DNA of 64,000 nucleotides from Symbiodinium sp. CCMP2592. Lineage: Eukaryota; Sar; Dinophyceae; Suessiales; Symbiodiniaceae. Shown in pieces: positions 60,727-64,000 of the stretch. The stretch's first letter is position 1; each line of letters opens with the position of its first letter. Below the pieces are notes generated by a model. The model was not told the DNA's origin. It made no database searches and was given only the letters and a program-made list of their open reading frames with translations. The stretch covers positions 186,001-250,000 of the forward strand of contig CAJNDT010006019.1 of the NCBI GenBank assembly GCA_905221615.1. The letters run 5' to 3'. The translations under genes were made by a program, and so were the position numbers.

Positions 60727-62070
60727 CTAGTACCGCTGCCTCAGCTCGTGACAAGCTATCTGAAACAAGCTCGTCACGACCTTGCCGTAGCTCTCAGGGC
60801 CGCCTCCTTCCGGATCCTCCGGGTCCTTCTTGTCCGGCATTGGGACGTGATCACCGTCCCGTACCGTACCGGCGACTCCTGTCGCTTTCGCTTGGCCTTA
60901 GCCTTGCTGCCCTTCTTCTTGGTGTCCTGGCCGGTCTTGCCAGCCTTAGCTGGCAAACTCCTGGGCAAAAGCTTCACCGGCTTTCGATCCTCTTTGTCAT
61001 CCTCGGGCTCAATCAGGGAGATTGTCTCTCCTGCCCCCGGCTTTTTCTCTTCTTCGCGCCCTTAGCCTGCTCAGGACGGCCCTTCTCAGCTTCGGCATGG
61101 GCCTTGGCCCCCGAGGGGCCGGAGCCGCCTCTCACATCACCATAGCCATATCCCTGGCCCTTGTCGCCATATCCATGGCCCTTGTTGCCGGAATCCCGCC
61201 GCAGCTCCCACTTTGGGACTTCGGATTCCTCTTCGCTCTCCTCTTCCCTCCCGGGCTGCCAGTGCTCCTGGAACCGGCGCTTTGCCCGGCCTGCAGCAGC
61301 CTCCTTGCTGAGCCCTTGGGCTATGTATTTCCAAGTTCGGTGAAACACCGACAATCGGTGCTGGCGACGGGCGGCCGCATGCTCCTGGATCCACCTCCAG
61401 CAAATGGGGCACTTTTTGGACGGGCCCTTGGGCCCGTCCGAAGGCTTGTTGTCCTTCTTCTCATCTGCTGCCTTCTCATTTGCCCCCTTCAATTTTTCAT
61501 CCACCTCCTTGTCCTTTTTCTCTGCTCTCTCTTGTTCGCTTTTCTTTTCATCCTTCTCCTTTTGCTTTTTCTCCTTCTTTCACTTTTTTTCTCCTTCTTT
61601 TCCTTTCTGGCCTGCTCTTCTTCTGCCCAGGACTGGAGAGCTGCCTGGGATGCCGCGACCCTGGCTGTTGCAAGCTTTTTCTCCAGCCTCTGCCTGCCGG
61701 CGACACTTATCGGCCAATCAGGAGCGGTCTTCTCATCCAGAGAAGAGACTCTGGGCTTCGAGGCCGCAGCCTCCGAGGCCGCCTCCTTTGGCTTCGAGGC
61801 CGTAGCCTCCTCCGGCTCCTCCTCCGGATCCTTTTCTTTGTCCTCGGACTCAGTTGCCTCCTCGGAGGCCTCAGTTTCCTCCTCAAACTTCTCCTCCTCC
61901 TCTTTCTTCTTCTCGTTCTCCTCTAGCTTTTTGTTGCCATCCTCCTCCTTTTTCTTTTGGTCCTCGGACTCTTCGTGAGATCTCGACCGTGGTCGAGGAT
62001 CTCGTCGTTCTTCTCTATCCTCTGAGCTCGAGCTCCTCCTCCTTCTATCCTGGTCCCGCTGCTTGGGCAT
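60727..62070 (-). pseudogene. SR/Glu-rich protein with C2H2-like finger, several frame breaks
   Basis: ATG at 62070: MPKQRDQDRRRRSSSSEDRE, an Arg/Ser start, then long acidic/basic helices and RQRLEKKLATARVAASQAAL. Near 61573 an A-run changes the frame. The next frame has KKCPICWRWIQEHAAARRQH with a further His (C-x2-C-x13-H-x5-H), RTWKYIAQGLSKEAAAGRAK and GYG repeats. Another one-base change near 61050 leads to ETISLIEPEDDKEDRKPVKL and Lys-rich sequence. A 5-bp tandem duplication (GTACC at 60861-60865 and 60866-60870) breaks the frame again before MPDKKDPEDPEGGGPESYGK and the end QIACHELRQRY at 60727. The style is consistent throughout, so I treat it as one gene. It is probably a nuclear RNA- or DNA-binding protein. 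Confidence 0.5.
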
Positions 62071-62766
62071 GGCCGACGACTTCGCCTGGCCAGGACAAAA
62101 AAAGGGTTTAGAGGATCGGGGAGGGTATAGGGTTTAGGGAAGATCCCTTAAGCCAGACTCTTTTTAGCACATGTATATATATATATATATATATACACAC
62201 ATAGTATTTGGTGCATGCCGTGGCATGCACCCACGAGGAAACCGTGGTCTCCTCTCCCAAAGCAAAGCAAACCGTGGTCTGCTTGCTTTGCATGCTTGCC
62301 AGCAGATGCAAACAAACCTTGGTCTGCCTGCATTCTGCCGGCCAGCACGGATGCCGAAAAGCAACCCCTGCATGCATCACTGACTAAGCAAACCGTAGTC
62401 TGCTAGCCAGCTCTGCAGGAGACCGTGGTCTCCTCTCACAGACAGATGGCAAACCGTGGTCCACCACAATTATAAGGAAACCGTAGTCTCCCGGCTTTGT
62501 CCAGGAAACCGCAGTCTCCCGGGCTGCCACTATATATTACACATGCAGTTATAGTTATATGTTTCGTTTGAAAGAAACTTAAAAGGATCCCTTGCCTGGC
62601 CTCGCAAAAAAGGCCAGCCCGCATCCAAGGGCTCCCTACAGGAGCCCAAACAGCTGCAAACACCGGCACAAACTTCACAACCTGCACATGCGAGGCTACA
62701 AGTCAAACAACTGCATGCACATGAGACAACAAGGCTTTGCATGGTTTTCCTGAAGCAAACGAACCT
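62071..62766. other. Spacer with repeated AAACCGTGGTCTCC motif
   Basis: A (TA)n tract is at 62171-62195 and a telomere-like GGTTTAGGG near 62136. Eight copies of a 14-bp motif lie at about 62240-62520. No gene. Confidence 0.7.
62240..62520. repeat. Eight interspersed AAACCGTGGTCTCC motifs
   Basis: Copies start near 62240, 62268, 62311, 62389, 62420, 62452, 62479 and 62506, with third-position variation (CCGTGG, CCGTAG, CCGCAG, CCTTGG). GAGACCGTGGTCTC at about 62420 is a near-perfect dyad. Spacing is irregular, 27-78 bp. Confidence 0.85.
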
Positions 62767-63589
62767 TCAGTTCACTAGCACCCCAGGCTTCCTCCGTTTG
62801 GAGGACTGCCCCTGGCTTTTTGCTGCCCTTTTGGCAGCCGCAGTCGCCTCAGCCTCCTGCAGCGGCAGGGGATCCAAGGGCCGGGCCTTGGCCCCGGCTT
62901 TTTTGACAAGCGAATACCTTCTGTCGTCGCCTGTCCGTTGAGCCTGGCGGCCTTGGCCGATTTTCACGACTTTGTCCTTCGCAGCAGTTCCCTTAGGAAA
63001 GCTTTGCCGTGCTCTAGTCTGAAAAGACTCAGCAGTAAGCACGGCATTTTGTGTTGCTTCAAAGAACAGTGCCATATCATCCAAGTGGACTTTGGGCACA
63101 TCCGTGACATGGCCCGCCTCCAGGACACGGATCTCCTTTTCCATCCAGGCAACCAGCACATTCTTTTCTGCTCTTGCTTCCCTGGAAGCACGGCGGGACA
63201 AGCGAGTCCTCGCTGCTTTTCTCGGAGAGCTGCCTGTTACAGACACTAGAGCAGCCTCGCTGTCTTCCCCGCCGAAAAGGCCAGAGGTCTGTTCTTTCAG
63301 TTTCTCTGCCTGCCGCTTGGACTGCTGCTCCTTGGAGGCATCGTTTCGGGAGCCCACGAGCGATAGATAAACATCATAGATAAACATCGCTCTGGGACAA
63401 CGATGACTTTGCCGGGTATTTTGGCAGTTTTATGCTATGCTGCTTAGAAAGCAGCTTGCACAAGCCCGGGCTCCATGGACGAAGTACCACAAACGGACCA
63501 TGGTCCGTTGCTTCTAGCTCCTTGTCACCCAGAGTCCAGCTGGCACCATCCAGCTTCAGGACATATTTTCTTTCGATTACCAGCGGCAT
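62767..63589 (-). pseudogene. Basic protein broken by a 13-bp tandem duplication
   Basis: ATG at 63589: MPLVIERKYVLKLDGASWTL, HGPFVVLRPWSPGLCKLLSK, then KSSLSQSDVYL and a stop. The second ORF (63387-62767) begins within an exact 13-bp duplicate of the last codons: ATAGATAAACATC occurs at 63363-63375 and 63376-63388 on the plus strand. With one copy the reading would pass directly from SQSDVYL to SLVGSRNDASKE, so the duplication is the break. The rest is helical and basic: RTRLSRRASREARAEKNVLV, WMEKEIRVLEAGHVTDVPKV, LFFEATQNAVLTAESF, with a Lys/Ala-rich end (KRAAKSQGQSSKRRKPG). Family not recognised; likely nuclear. Confidence 0.6.
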
Positions 63590-64000
63590 TAGGCTTGAGC
63601 CGAACTATATGGAAAGATCAACAACACGTGCCTGCAAACCATCCTTGAATTCACACTTGCAAAAAGCGCCAAAAAGTTCCATTGCAGACATCAACCATGG
63701 CTCCTTTTCCCGGAAAACTCAGCAAGCGAGAACTGTCGAGTGACTCAAGAAACCTTTCGCTTTCGCGAGGCAGTGGCTCCGGATCCTTGATCCAGCTCTT
63801 GGGCCGAGGCCCTCAAACTTTCGGCAGGTTTCGGCCTGTACAGGATGCACTCCTTCAGCGGAGCAGTGTTCTTCAAAATGGGAATCTTTCAGCCCTTCTC
63901 GTTCAGAAGGACTGTCGCCAGATTCGGCTCTGAGCCGACCGGGATCTGCCAGAAGGCAGATAGCAAACTTGCGGCTGCAGCCGGGGGTGAAATATACAAG
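63590..64000. other. Window end, possible incomplete gene
   Basis: A plus frame from the ATG at 63697 (MAPFPGKLSKRELSSDSRN) and a minus frame through 63900-63720 (EEHCSAEGVHPVQAETCRKF) are both open. I cannot decide between them. Confidence 0.3.

Noticed and set aside
61022-61978. 318-codon plus ORF, Leu/Ser/Phe-rich membrane-like
   Set aside because: Antisense shadow of a Lys/Glu-rich minus gene; such shadows always look hydrophobic.

Overview
The window looks like nuclear DNA of a dinoflagellate, probably of the Symbiodiniaceae type. This is inference from content. There is no bacterial gene organisation. Several introns have GC donors and AG acceptors. Degenerate TTTAGGG-type repeats occur at several places. 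Many proteins have Lys/Ala-rich or acidic tails typical of dinoflagellate ORFs. Mobile-element debris is abundant: a tyrosine recombinase, a CCCH gag-like protein, Ty1/copia fragments, DDE-type transposase-like genes and a C5-DNA-methyltransferase-like gene. No rRNA, tRNA, CRISPR array or operon was found. ORF starts quoted here are ATG unless stated.

Layout. (1) 1-7.3 kb is a minus-strand YR-retroelement-like block: broken recombinase, a coiled-coil/Cys-rich gene in several frames and a gag-like CCCH protein. It carries an extreme strand-asymmetric excess of TAGCC/TATCC. (2) 7.3-13.6 kb holds copia fragments, minisatellites, one minus ORF with a 9-bp repeat and a long inverted repeat. (3) 13.6-21.8 kb is a minus-strand gene series: a DDE-transposase-like gene, an intron-bearing companion, a zinc-motif gene whose three introns each carry a related hairpin, and a Lys-rich protein. 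A degenerate telomere-like tract lies at 17.8-18.35 kb. (4) 22-32.3 kb is plus strand. It has dyad-rich tandem repeats, a coiled-coil gene, and a family of membrane-anchored coiled-coil proteins (26.2, 28.7 and 30.1 kb; a decayed minus-strand relative at 51 kb). Each member is preceded by the same dispersed repeat module in the same relative orientation. (5) 32.3-49 kb is plus strand: a C5-methyltransferase-like gene, a DDE/DUF7869-like gene, several multi-exon genes of unknown function, a 466-bp duplication and a Lys-rich repeat protein. (6) 49-55 kb is repeat-rich, with GA/GT tracts, hairpins, a Lys-Ala-Met repeat protein and a GC-rich minisatellite. (7) 55-64 kb is again a minus-strand series: a Cys-rich ORF, a two-exon companion gene, a frameshifted transposase-like gene and two basic nuclear-type proteins. 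Arrays of short perfect dyads sit between them.

Function. Most recognisable genes are mobile-element genes or multi-copy families, many with one-base or short-duplication frame breaks. Some breaks lie in homopolymers and could be assembly error. Others, such as exact 5-bp and 13-bp tandem duplications and the loss of a conserved segment, are not typical sequencing errors. The signals most worth following are the TAGCC/TATCC bias, a hairpin insertion whose empty site is also present in the window, the hairpin-bearing GC-AG introns, the repeat module upstream of the membrane-protein family, and the AT hairpin array at 60.3-60.56 kb.
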